Positions 47,061 to 58,399 of a stretch of DNA of 64,000 bases are shown piece after piece. The stretch's first letter is position 1. Every line of letters begins with the position of its first letter. The notes below the pieces were generated by a model. The model had not been told where the DNA came from. It made no database searches and saw nothing but the letters and a program-made list of their open reading frames with translations. The stretch spans positions 1,170,830 through 1,234,829 of the forward strand of contig MNCI01034697.1 in assembly GCA_015680685.1 (NCBI GenBank), given 5' to 3'. The stretch is from Gnetum montanum (Eukaryota > Streptophyta > Gnetopsida > Gnetales > Gnetaceae). A program made the position numbers and the translations under genes.

Positions 47061-47141
47061 TTTAATTTTAAACTCAATGGAAGGATTGAAACTAATACTT
47101 AGTACTTGTAAGGACTTTTATCAATATTTAAGGATGAAAGT

Positions 47142-47624
47142 TGATATATCATGTTTTTCATCACTTTGATATCAGGGTGGTCGTGATATTAGGTACATGA
47201 TATCGAGTATGTGATATTGTAGCCCAAGATGTGATATCGTACATTCAATATCGTAGGGTTACTCTCAGGTCTATAAATACAATGCCCAGGCACACAATTG
47301 GGAGTAATTTTTTGGTAGTTAAGTAGCAAAACTCTTACATTTTGTTCATTTGAAAGTTAGAGTATTCTCCAAGTGCCCTCAACCAGAGGTCTAAGTGTGA
47401 ACGGATCTTTATTCAAACATTGATGTACCTGAGCACACCATTGTGTTGGCAATAAAGATGAACTCTTTGATCCATTCCTTGTAGCACTTGAGATTTTCTT
47501 TCTTATGCATTTACATATTATTATTTCATGAAATTTACATTAATGTTATTTATGTAGTAATTAATTTTGATCAATTAAGCAAATTGTTAAATTACACAAG
47601 CACAACCCCTTCAAGCATATGTGT
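47142..47624 (+). repeat. D 5' LTR, first part (interrupted by E)
   Basis: Starts TGATATATCATG. TATA box CTATAAATA at 47271; AATAAAG near 47451. It ends at TGTGT (47620-47624), which is duplicated at 53129-53133. Confidence 0.92.
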
Positions 47625-48516
47625 TGATGAGTGGCTAGGTACCCCTACGCCCAACCATATGAATACGAGTGTTCACACATGATCCGGTCAAACTCCATGG
47701 ATAGGCTAGTTGTGGTATCTAGATAGTTACACGTTGATCGCAGTTTGCTGTCTTCCCACCTGGACTAGTATTTTCTTTGTCACGTATGGTTTAGTCCAGA
47801 GTGAGGCGTATGATGTGATCCTAAATTAATGCTACTCCTAGAGACGATGGAAGATAATATTGATTAAGCTAGTACGTAATAGGAAATGTAGTCTAAGCTA
47901 CCCTAAGTGTGATGAGCATCCGTTCCTTAATCATCCGTACACATCTTGGACCTCGTGCATGACTACTACAGGAATTACCAAGCGTAGATCCTAGGTACGC
48001 TACTGGGTTACCAAGTAGTCACACTAAAATGCTCGTGATTAAGTCATACTCATTCCACATTTAACAACAGGAATAGTAAATGATGATAAAGAAATATTAA
48101 CTAAGAAAATAATAAATAAAAATAACAATTAACAATAATAATTAAACAATTAAAACTAAGTGAATGCTAAAATGATGAAGTAATCTCGATCTTTATTTCC
48201 GGTCATGTGCACGTCCAAGTACATCACACTAGAATAAAGATGTCGTACAATTACAAGCATCACATTGAGGGCATGCACTTGGGAAAATAATCTAACTCCT
48301 ATGAAAAAAAAATGTAAGAGCTTCGCTACAGCTAACTCGAAGCTTTCTAAATGAGGCAGAAGGCCCTCTTATTTATAGGCTGGGATAGGCGGCTGCATAA
48401 ACGGGGCCACGTCGATGCAGGAAGGCTACATCGACAAGGCCGCATCAACATGGCCATGTATATGGGGCCCCGTATACGCAGCCTAGTTGATGCATCGACT
48501 ATATAGCGCTTCATCA
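47625..48516 (-). repeat. E 3' LTR (892 bp)
   Basis: Bounded by TGATGAG (47625) and TTCATCA (48516). TATA box (minus CTATAAATAAG) at 48378-48368. U3 (48516-48385) carries repeated CATCGAC/CGTCGATGC words. Confidence 0.92.
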
Positions 48517-48531
48517 TACCCCCATGATTGA
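48517..48531 (-). other. E polypurine tract
   Basis: The minus strand reads CAATCATGGGGGTA before the LTR; preceded by CTCGAGGACAAG. Confidence 0.85.
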
Positions 48532-48689
48532 GTAAAAACTTGTCCTCGAGTCAAAGAAAGTGAGGAACAAGCTCAATTGAATACACAATGGATAGGTATG
48601 GGATTATTGACTGACTAGAAATTTATTCATGCCACAGTGGATATGAAAAAATTGGGACACAGACACAAAATGAAAAAAATTGTGGAACT

Positions 48690-49123
48690 CATGGGGTTCC
48701 CGGCAGTGATGGCTCCTCCATGGGTGCCTTTCCTTTGTTCTATGTGTCAAGCTTCTGAGATTGATACCATTGAAGAAGCACCTGATGTTTCTCCTCTTCT
48801 ATTTGAGGATTATGAGCTGTCCATGTTGATGTTCCAATGTTTGATGGAGTTGGCACTTTTCATGGACACGGTAGCTACGGGAACACTTGATTGGCCTTGA
48901 CATGCCATGCCACAAATAGTCATCGTTCCTCTTCATAGGCTCGGGCCCTAACCTCTCCTTCCTTTTCTTGAATAGATTATGCAGTAACAAGAGTTTTATG
49001 ATGGATGCTGAATGATTACCTTCTGCTCTGCATGTTCTGCACAAGGTCCTTGGCTTCTGCCTTCCCCAGGTCATTTAGTTGCACCATGAGAAGGTCCTCC
49101 TTGTTGTCTTCTTTTAGGGCCAT
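48690..49123 (-). pseudogene. E remnant of the third ORF (both ends, middle deleted)
   Basis: ATG 49123 opens MALKEDNKEDLLMVQLNDLG and stops at a TAA whose context AGAAG-GTAATC (49020/49019) looks like a splice donor. Downstream, a different frame gives YEEER, LFVAWHVKANQVFP (~48918-48877), PTPSNIG and PMEEPSLPGTP-stop (~48690). These match the C-terminal EEERRWFVAWYVKDKKMFP, PMPSNI and MEEPLSSRT-stop of X. The domain block and coiled coil (over 2 kb) are missing. The minus frame 48799-49074 is an alternative reading of the same DNA. Confidence 0.6.
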
Positions 49124-49145
49124 CTATAATCACACAAAGATCAAT
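49119..49145 (-). promoter_or_regulatory. E splice-acceptor-like tract before ATG
   Basis: The minus strand reads GATCTTTGTGTGATTATAG directly before ATGGCCCTA. Confidence 0.5.
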
Positions 49146-50799
49146 TGTTAGTAAGGTTATTGAAAAACGTTCAATGATTTCATACCTTACTCATTGCTAT
49201 TTAATAAATGTTGCATTCTTTACTTAGTGTGATTGTAGAGTTAGAAATTTTTCAAGGAAGTTGCCCTAAAAGTTTAATGTTGGACCTAGTTTTGAGGAAC
49301 ATTTGATATAATAATGACAAAGGAAAGAATAGATTTGGCAATGAAATATCCAGAGGGTATAAGATGATGTGGTGGCGTGCAACAAGTACAAATTACAAAA
49401 GTCAAGCAAGTGGGTCCTCCCCAAAGCAGGTTCCAACCTATATGCCCTTGTGTAACCACACCTTAAGATGTTTGTAGGCATTAGAAGTGTTAAATGTAAT
49501 CTATATCGATGCAAAAAAACACACACATGTTAATACCACCATGATGAGATATGAATTCAATGCTATACAAGACATGAGTCACAAATACATGAACAACGAG
49601 ATGGAATGAATTGGAGAAGGGATTGTAGAGATTGGGACATGAGGTAACTGACTCAGGGTACAATGAATCCTATGTGCAAAGCATGATTAATGTGTCATTA
49701 ATCCATCGTTCAAAGATTAGGACCAAGTCCATTCCTCTAAACAGTAACATCGCATTGTTTCATCCCATGATGAGCAACTATGAGAGTACCACAACAACAA
49801 GGCATATGATCACTTGGTGTTTTGTTCAAGGGAGGAGTGACTTTTGTTTTGTGGCACTTTGTTTTTTTTCTTTTTTTTTCTTTTCTTTTTCTCTTTTTTT
49901 TTTGAATACTGAATCCAGAGAAACCGCCAACCTTCAGGCATGGGTGCATGTCTTTCCAGTGGGACCCCCTAGAATAACATTGGATTTTTGAGTGCCTTTT
50001 TGATTACTCTTACTCCCATTTTTCATTAGATCTACAAGGATCTTAGTACAACCACGTTTCATGATAACTCCCACAGATGTCACCAAAGAGAATCCGCAAA
50101 TCCCCTTGATGTCACATCCTAATCATTCCCTATTGGTCCATCCTTCTTCATTTTAGGTGTAATGAACAAAAAATTAATTTTAAGTTTTAAGATTGTCAAG
50201 AATATCACTGTACGAACAGAACCTCTTATTTGTAGAATGCATAAGTGGGTGTAATGGGCTCACTGTCCAAATAATTAATCACCCGAGACTCGATAGCATA
50301 GAACACACCTCAACCAACGAGCCACATGAGTGTTTTATTCATGGATGAGATTACTCAAAAAAAGATAAAAAGATAAAAAGACAAAAAAGATAAAACAATA
50401 AATTAAAAGGTGAAAAATTGGAAAACAAAAAGTTGAAAAATTAAACAAACAGGAAAACATTTATTAATTCTGTGTTGTTAGAATGGAGGATACCCCCCAT
50501 AACTAAACGGTTGAGCATGGATAGAATTAATAAATGGAAGGTGGGGATCCTTGCATGTTGAAAATATTGGGACCTGGTCATACTTACCCCATTGGGGTTC
50601 ACACACCTGATTAGAGTTGACATAGTGGGGCAAGTTATACGATATGGTTAATTTATAAGGAGTTGACCCACTATGGTACTTGTGACCATAAGATGGTATG
50701 CAAGGATCAACATGTCTCCCCATATGTCAATATTCATTGGACCCCATGGTTGTTGGAGTACTGAGTGGTGGCCCTGATAAGGTAACATGAGGCGTTGGG
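49146..50799 (-). other. E non-coding region with pol missing
   Basis: GGGGAGGA module on minus at 49480-49411; a (T)n/(CT)n tract (49855-49905); a block matching 28640-28700 in X (minus, around 50110-50080, CATCAAGGGGATTTG); and the pol-end word TTAGTTATGGGGGGTATCC on minus at 50507-50489. From the gag tail (~50800) to that word there is about 300 bp with no protease, RT or integrase signature. Confidence 0.65.
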
Positions 50800-52475
50800 T
50801 TCAAAGAGGAAGATGCACCACAATGTTGGATTTGTGCTGAGTTGGCGGATGCAGTGGTTTCTGAACTGTGGTGTCCCTTTCAACGGTCATGTCTAAATAA
50901 GGGACACCGTTGATGTTGTGAAGGACCTCCACTGTTGTTAACAGTAGCGGCACAAGTAACGTTTGCAGGTTGGTGCCATGGTGCAAAATCTTCTGGCATA
51001 GCTGGCAGTGATGTAGGAGGCGGTGAAGTATGAGAATATTGAGGTTGAGGAGAAGTGTAAGGTACATGAGGTGGTGATTTTGTTGGAGAGGACATGGATG
51101 GATAGTATTCAGGAGAATGATAACGATGAGGTGAGGTAGAGGATGTTGATCTTGTTGGAGAAATAGGGTGTTGAACATAATAAGCATTTGATGCTGCAAC
51201 ATACGAAGGGTATGGTCCAGTTGGCGGTGGCCTCCCCCACGACTGAGGTTTTTGACACTGTGGTTGGACATAGTATTTTTTTACGAACTCTAGATGTAAC
51301 ATTCCTCCCCAATGCTCATGTAAATGTGACAAGATTGGACATTGACCTTTGGGGTGATCGTACAAGTAAATGTTACATTGATACGTATGATTGGCAGTTG
51401 AGTTCTTATCCCTATTCTCTTCTACCCTTTGTTTCGATTGTCGTGTGGTGTCCTATCTTGTTTCTTGATTTGGCATAATTCGTCATCTAATAATGTTGGC
51501 ATATTCCCCACATCTTTTATGTACCCAGTCCATCATCTTATTAATCTTTGCCTCAATTTCACCTAGTGATTGTAGGATTGGCAAAGATGATTCCACCTCA
51601 TTAAAGTGAGTTGATTTCTCCTCTTCATGATCATGGACCCTTTTTAAGTTGAGATTTTGGTCCTATTAAGAACCTTCAACATTCTCCCATTTAGTTATTT
51701 CTCCTTCTTCTTTTGCTATCCGCTTAATAAGCTCTTGGAGTTGATGGGTTCGTAGCTCATATAGTTGACCTCCGGTGTACATCCCTAGGGTTTCCCTTGT
51801 TTCATTACGGAGCCCATCTATGATATGGTACATTAGCCTTTCCTCGAAGAGCCCATGGCCTGGGTAGTTGTTTAACAATACATAATATCTTTCTAAGGCC
51901 ATGTCCAAGGGTTCATGTTGTGCTTGTTTCCATTCTTGGATTTGTCTCCTCAAGGCTGATCCTCTTGCATAGGTTTGATATCTTTCATTAAAGAGTTCTA
52001 CCATTGTCGGCCAATGTTGAATTGACTTTGGTTTTAATGACCTATACCATACTTTTTCTTGGCCAACAAGTGTCAAAGAAAAGAGCTTAAGCTTTTTCCA
52101 CCCATTATCAATATTGTTCCATGTATAGGCATCGTAGAAGGCTTGTAAATGTTATTGTGGATCTAAATCATAGCCTCCTAAAAACTTGGGAAAGTTGTTT
52201 AAATCAAGCATGGGTAGACAACTTTCCTTATGATGCATGTGGGCTATTCAAACAACCTCTTGTATTTTCATTAAGCTTGTAGTGGCCAGTAGGGGTTCAT
52301 CGTCATCGGGTAAGTTATGCTTTTGTGCGTTGGGATGATGTTGTCTTCGTTTATGTTTATAAGAAACCCCCACCTTGGGTTGCGTACTCCAATCTTCATT
52401 ATCATAATATTCGTTGGTTCTCCAATGAATTTCCCTACTAGTTGTTGCATTGTCATAGTCTTGTGAGAGAGACAT
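50800..52475 (-). pseudogene. E gag, broken
   Basis: ATG 52475 (MSLSQDYDNATTSR). Short N-terminus as in B, without the HPDEY segment. Then DDDEPLLATTSLM, LDLNNFPKFLGGYDLDPQ, and the capsid core open from 52076 to 51669 (WYRSLKPKSIQHW, ELFNERYQTYARG, LRRQIQEWKQAQHEPLD, DGLRNETRETLGMYTG). The zinc-knuckle end MYDHPKGQCPILSHL is at 51365. The Pro/Ser/Tyr-rich tail runs to ~50880 (PQSWGRPPPTGP). Stops and frameshifts lie between 51665 and 51365. Confidence 0.82.
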
Positions 52476-52600
52476 GGTTGTGAAATTGTGTGTGAATTTA
52501 TATGTGACTTTTTTGTAAATTTTTTCTTCCTAAAGGATATATCATTAATTCATTATACAGTGATCTTGTATGATATAACTAATCTAGATAACTAGCACCA

Positions 52601-52618
52601 TCCTTGGCAATGGTGCCA
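52601..52618 (-). other. E primer binding site
   Basis: The minus strand reads TGGCACCATTGCCAAGGA, a tRNA-Asp complement with transitions. Confidence 0.8.
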
Positions 52619-52619
52619 A

Positions 52620-53128
52620 TGATGAGTGGCTAGGTACCCCTATGCCCAAACATACGAATACGAGCGTTCACGCACAATTTGGTAGTTGTGGTATCTAGAT
52701 AGTTACACGTTGATCGCAGCTCACTGTCTTCCCACCTGGACTAGTATTTTCTTTGTCACGTATNTAGCAATTAATAATAATAATTAAACAATCAAAACTA
52801 AGTGAATGCTACAATGATGAAGTAATCTCAATCTTTATTTCTGGTCATGTGCATGTCCAAGTACGTCACACTCGAATAAAGGCACCATACAATTACAAGC
52901 ATCACACTGCAGGCATGCACTTGGGAAAATAGTCTAACTCCTACGAAAAAAATGAAAGAGCTTGGCTACAACTAACTTGAAGCTTCCTAAATGAGGTGGA
53001 AGGCCCTCTTATTTATAGGCCAGGATAGGCAACTACATAAACAGGGCCACGTTGACGCAAGAAGGCTATGTCGACGGGGCCGCGTCAACGCGGCCTAGTC
53101 GACGCATCGACTATATAGTGCTTCATCA
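52620..53128 (-). repeat. E 5' LTR with collapsed N gap
   Basis: Matches 47625-48516 from both ends. The N at 52764 stands for the part equivalent to about 47788-48122. A further ~27 bp is absent near 52680. TATA box on minus at 53017-53007. U3 holds GTTGACGC, GTCGACGG, GTCAACGC and GTCGACGC (53046-53106). Confidence 0.9.
52764..52764. other. Single N standing for about 335 missing bases
   Basis: CACGTAT before the N matches 47781-47787. The sequence after it resumes near 48123 in the other LTR. Confidence 0.78.
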
Positions 53129-53133
53129 TGTGT

Positions 53134-53537
53134 GACACTTGGTAGCTTAGAAATGACTAGCATTTCATAACCTAGCAGTGTTTGCACAAAGTTCAGGATG
53201 TGTTTTGGAAGTAGAAACAGTTACGTGTGTTAGGCTAGATTAGACTATAGTTTACTTAGCAATTAATTATTGTTACTTTTAATCACTCTTACTTTTATTC
53301 TTTTTCTAGGTCAGTAATTCCATAAAAACACAAAATAATAAAAATTTTATACCTCAGTTACACTTAACCATACAATTGCATTCCACAAGTGGGATTGGGA
53401 TGACAACGAACGAGCAACATGCACATACTGTTTAGCTTTAGTGCACTTAGTAATTATAGTCTATGGAATTCAACTAGATTGTATGTGAATACTTGTGATT
53501 TGTATGGTTGGACATAGGGTTACCTCGCTGCTCATCA
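53134..53537 (+). repeat. D 5' LTR, second part
   Basis: GACACTTGGTAGC onward matches 62285-62674; ends CTCATCA at 53537. Confidence 0.92.
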
Positions 53538-53538
53538 T

Positions 53539-53556
53539 TGGCACCGTTGCCAGGGA
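53539..53556 (+). other. D primer binding site
   Basis: TGGCACCGTTGCCAGGGA, the best-preserved copy together with R1's. It differs from the tRNA-Asp complement by two G-to-A changes. Confidence 0.87.
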
Positions 53557-53691
53557 TAGTAGTTCTTTGTCTGCTATCTAAGCCTAGTGAAATTTAGTAA
53601 CCTCGTTGTTCAAACCCTAAGAGTCAAATCCTATAAAAAAATTTATTATCATTAAATTAAATCTCAACTGCATTCTATTTATTAACACAAA

Positions 53692-56170
53692 ATTTCTTCT
53701 TCTCATAGGAGCCCATCTTCATCCAGGGCAGTTCAGGTGCCTCAACAATATCGGGTGGTATATGCTCATCCTGATGAGTATGTACTAGACTTTACCTTCA
53801 TCCTGCATAAAGATGAACTAATGTGGTGGTGTGATATGGAAGGAAACATTATGTTGCCACCTGACTGATCTATTCCAGCAATGCTCTAGCTAATGCTAGC
53901 GTGACACGGGCTTCAACATCTCCATGGAGAATATGAGATGCGAGATCCTGACTCAAGGGATTATCATCCCACTGAAGCGTAAAAATTAAGGGGTCAATAG
54001 TTAGAGCACCAACATGAGCTTGTGAAGGGCAAGGGGTCAAACATCTTTCCACCTCTGCTTGGCCTAATTGATGAAGGTGATCACTTCTTTAGTGATTCTC
54101 CTCTCTTTGAATTTATTCAAGGAGCCCTCAACTAGAATGCACAATGTACAATCCATAATTCAAGTTCTGGTCAAAATGGATCCAATGACAAAAATGGATC
54201 TGGGGAATCAAGTTAGGAAAATGGGGATAAAGGAGATTATGATCATGATCATGGTCACAAGAATCAAAGGAAGGATGATAAGCATTAGCATAGAGCAAGT
54301 TTCCCTTCTTCTTCCCCTTCATCGTCATCATCTTCTTCTTCATTTGGTTCAAATCGTGGCCATAGAAGGAATAACTGTGATGGAGGTGACCGATGGGACT
54401 AGAACAACAGACAAGACCATTGGGATAGTCATGACTGAAGACGTGGGCAATCAAGAGAGGTCCATCATCAAGAAAGAAGGGCCAATAGGGAACATCGTAG
54501 GCACCACTATCATGGCCTTGATGAACCTTTACTTGCTACTTGGGGCATGTTGAATATTGCAGAGGCTATGAGGATTCCAACTAGGCATGTGAAGGACAAG
54601 AGAATAAAGAGGCTTAGTCTAAAAAATATCCCTTGGTTTGAGGGAGGATATGATTCTAATCCATAAAATCATCTTTAGGCCTTCTAGGATGCATGTGCCT
54701 TATAGAAAATTGAAAATTATTAGCAAAAGCTAAAATTATTTCCAAGGACACTTATAAAGGAAGCAAAAAGTTGGTATCGATCCTTGGAACCACAATCAAT
54801 CAGGTGGTGGAGTATAATGTTAGAATTATTCAATGACAAATATCAAATGTACTCTCAAGTATCCAATCTAAGGAAACAAATTCAAGGGTGGAAACAAGGG
54901 AATCATGAGCCCTTGGATGCTATTATTGACCTATACTACTCTCTGTTGCATAGGTGTCCCAGCCATGGATACTCTTAGCTTGATCAGCTTCACCATATCA
55001 TATACGGGTTGCGGTTTGAAACTAGGAAAACCCTTGGTGTCTATGCCCAAGGGAGATTAACAGAGTTAAGCATCCATCAGATTCAAAAATTAATTAAGTA
55101 GGTAGCCAAAGAGGAGGGAGAATTGAGAAAACGTGAAAGTGCAGAAGAATACAACAGGGACCCTTCTATTCCAAAAAAGGAGGTTCGATTTTGTGACAAT
55201 GAGGATGAATTCACTAGAGATGAGGTGATTAATTAGAAAACCTTGCCATTCTAAAAATTGTAATCAGAAATCAAGGCTAAGGTTGATTAATTATGAGACT
55301 CCATGAACAATAAGTTTCAAGCCATCTTAAAAATTGCTAAAGAGTCCAATGAGCAAAGTGGTAAGCATGAGTGTCAAAGGTGTAAGGAAGTTGAGTGTGC
55401 CATATTTAAGGGTGAAGGTAAGATTGTTGTGATAGAGATGGCTACGAATAGTGATTTACATGATGATGGTGGGGGTGGCTACGAATAGGGATGTTGTCCA
55501 GTTGTCTCACATTTGCAAGAATCTAAGGTATATGCCTTACATCCATGACTTGCATAAAGGTAAACACCCACAAGATTGCCTTATCCACAAGGTAATCCTC
55601 AACAGTTCCACCAACCATAGTAGTACTACCTAAGTGGAACTCCTTCACAACCTTACGAAGTGTATCAGTAGTGGCAACAACCACAATCGTGGGCATTACC
55701 ACCTCCAAGACAGTAGTACCCTTACTGGCAACTAGATCCCTATGGTTACTGTGTTCAACAACCTTCATCTCCAAGGTACTCCTCTGATCATGTTGCTGCT
55801 TACCAACCTCACCACTACCCTCCTGAAACATACCAATCACCCAATCCATGGAGGAATGCCTTACCCTCACGTACCTCTTGTCCCTGCAACTACTCCTCCA
55901 CCTCCTGCATAACTACCACTTACTCTGTTCATGCAAGGTGAATTACCTACACAACCACAAAAAAGGAATGCTACGAGGGTAGTTAATCTACAATCAGTTA
56001 ACCCATCAAGCAGGTTGGAACCATGAATAAAGAAAAGACCCTTCTTCTGACCTTGCAATCCACTAAAGCCCTCAGACACATTGGTGGTTGGTAACCCTGC
56101 ACCTCCAACTTCCTCTATTTCCTCTCTATTTGAGTCCCCTTCAAAATAAAATCCCTCTCAAATCCATACT
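53692..56170 (+). pseudogene. D gag, broken
   Basis: The frame opens at ATT 53692 where R1/R2 have ATG (ISSSHRSP against MSSSHKSN), so the start codon is mutated. Domains: AHPDEYVLDFTFI and GNIMLPPD; MRDPDSRDYHPTEA; a Ser-rich stretch (~54300-54350); HRRHHYHGLDEPLLAT; capsid core (NIPWFEGGYDSNP, SWYRSLEPQSIRWW, ELFNDKYQMYSQVSNL, YGLRFETRKTLGVYAQ). The knuckle region is mostly lost (EMATNSDLHDDGGGGYE then GCCPVVSHL). Pro/Tyr/Gln tail to ~56000 with PQSWALPPP near 55690. About 20 in-frame stops. Confidence 0.87.
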
Positions 56171-56173
56171 GTA

Positions 56174-56740
56174 ATGCTGACACATGCTATATCTAATTGG
56201 ATTCAAGCTAGTAACTTGTGTAGAAAATTAGCTGATCTCGGGAGTACCCTAGTTGACTTGAAAATTATTGGGAATGAGCCTTGTAAAACTCTTCTTGACT
56301 TTGGTTCTGGTGTTAATTTGATCTTGCATGAGATGTACACAATGTGGAACCTTCATCCCTTAAAGAAGAGTAACATTTAGCTAGAACTAGCAAATCAATC
56401 CATCATTGTTCCATTGGGACTAGTTGAGGACATCATCACCACTGTTTCTGGATGGTCATATCTTGCTAATTTCCTAGTAATCAAAGTGGAGAACTAAAAG
56501 GGGGACTTTCCAATCATTATGGAAAGGATCTGGCTAAGTACTGTTGATACCAAAATGAGCATTATAGATCTTTCCTTGGAGATATCAAAAGAAAATGAAT
56601 TTGGAAAGATCGAGAAGAAGAGAGTTCCATGCATTGCTTACAACGATTCAAGGTGCCATTGTGTGTAGAAGTTATGGTCAGTAAAGCAAACATCTATCTC
56701 TGCATGCAAGCAGTGTGCACCAGAAGTTGATATCCAAAGA
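56174..56740 (+). pseudogene. D protease, catalytic Ser replaced
   Basis: TLLDFGSGVNLILHEMY (~56284-56334): the D-S-G triad reads D-F-G through a TCT-to-TTT change. It continues IVPLGLVEDIITTVSGW and FPIIMERIWLS (G-to-E in the flap). The downstream KKRVPCIAYND matches KKKVPCITYSD in R2. Confidence 0.8.
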
Positions 56741-56782
56741 CGTCTGTATGTAGCAACCACAAAATAAGAAGGCACCTAGTGG

Positions 56783-58390
56783 TTGCTAGCTGATGCTAAT
56801 AGCAATACATTATGCATGGAACTTACTAAGGACCTAATGTACGAATATGTTGCAAGTATAGATGAACTCAAGCAAGTTCATCACCAACTCTCCAAAGGAG
56901 CAAATGATGATGTCAATTGGGGTGAGCTAAAACTTCCTAACAATTTTAAACAAGAGCCTCTAAAAATGGGAGGTCAGTTATCATTAATGCCAAGCTTGCT
57001 ATAGAATAGAAGAAAAGTTGATAAAAGTTGTGGAAAAGTGGTCAGCAGCCTTTACTTGGTCATATTTCAAGCTCACTGGGATAGATCCAAGAATATACTA
57101 GCATAAGATATACACTAACCTTTCTGTCAAGCCAAAACAAAAACCATAGTGGCGTTTGAATCCCAAGTTAAAATAGATAGTCAAAGAGGAGATAGAATAA
57201 CTCCTCAAAGCAAGATTCATCTACCCTATCATAGATAGTGAGTGGGTCAATCCACTCGTGATTGTGCCAAAGAAATGAGGCAAATGGTGGGTGTGCATTG
57301 ACTTCCGGCTACTCAACATGACAACTTTCAAGGATCATTTTTCATTGCCTTTCGTCGACCAAGTGCTGGACACCATTTTGGGGCACAACTATTACAACTT
57401 TTTGGATGGTTATAGTGGCTATAACCAAATCTAGATTGCACTAGAGGACCAGGAAAAAATAACTTTCACAAGTCCTTGGGGGACTTTTGCTTACCATTAG
57501 ATGCCATTTGGTCTATGTAATTCCCCAGACACATTTCAATGATTAGTTCTTAGCATTTTCCAACAACAGATTGGTAGTGGGGTAGAATTTTTTATGGATG
57601 ATTTTTCTACCTATGGAGGTATGTTCAAGCAAGCCCTGGATCGTCTTAAGCAAGTGTTGAAGAGATGTGTCAAAACAAACCTCTGGATCAATTGGCAAAA
57701 GAGCCATCTTATGGTCTAGGAAGACATAGTATTGGGGCATTGCATCTCAAAAGTAGGAATCAATGTGGACCCTAAAAAAATAAGGGTCGTCCAATGAATA
57801 ACCCATCAACCTGAAATAGTCAAAGAAGTTTAATCATTCCTTGGTCATACTGGCTGCTACCAGCGGTTCATCGAGAAATTTTCCAAAATCACCAAGCTGT
57901 TGGTAGAATTGACAAAGAAGGATGCATCATATGTCTACACCCCTACATGTGAATCAACATTTCAAAAATTGAAGCAAAAGTTGTTGAAAATCGCATTCTT
58001 CAAGCACCAGATTGATCTAGACCATTTCATGTGATGGCTAATACATCAAATTATACTTTGGAGGTAGTGCTTATGTATATGTACGATCAAAAACGTCCAT
58101 ATTACATTCACTGCACAAGTCAGAGCATTGCAGGTGCATAACTAAACTACATCACCACAGAAAAGGAGTTGATGACAATGGTGTTCGCCTTAAAGAAGTT
58201 TAAGCACTATGTTTTGGGCTACAAAGTGTTTGTGCATATAGATTATAGCATCGTCCAATTTATGATGAACAAACCAATAATGATCCCCCATGTCATAAGG
58301 TAGTTCATGATTTTGCAGGAGTTTGATCTCATGATGGTAGATTGTAAGGATGTGGAGAATGTGGTTGCGGATCACTTATCGCGACTAAGA
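56783..58390 (+). pseudogene. D reverse transcriptase-RNase H
   Basis: The linker (SIDELKQVHHQLSKG, WGELKLPNNFKQEPL) precedes RT: CIDFRLLNMTTFKDHF, FVDQVLDTILGHNYYNFLDG, TFTSPWGTFAYH, MPFGLCNSPDTFQ, and the catalytic FFMDDFSTYGG near 57585. Then VDPKKIRVV and the thumb/connection FLGHTGCYQRFIEKFSKI. RNase H is frameshifted but traceable at 58130-58300, and the VVADHLSRL segment is at 58358. The MDD aspartates are retained. Confidence 0.88.
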
Positions 58391-58399
58391 TGGGATGAA

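Larger units (their letters stand above)
47625..53128 (-). mobile_element. E: pol-less Athila-like element nested in D 5' LTR
   Basis: Minus strand, 5,504 bp as assembled (one N gap). Perfect target duplication TGTGT; the empty site is seen in D's 3' LTR at ~62279-62288. Order (minus): 5' LTR 53128-52620, PBS, short gag, no protease or pol, non-coding, remnant of the third ORF, PPT, 3' LTR 48516-47625. The LTR U3 has GTCGAC(GC) repeats instead of GATATCGC. LTRs about 91% alike by eye. Confidence 0.92.

Noticed and set aside
48637-48900. 87-codon plus-strand frame MDMKKLGHRHK... as a gene
   Set aside because: It lies antisense to the E third-ORF C-terminus, whose minus-strand homology to X is convincing.
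54128-54454. 108-codon minus-strand frame opposite D gag
   Set aside because: It is the antisense of the Ser/Gly-rich gag linker. Gag homology on the plus strand explains the sequence.
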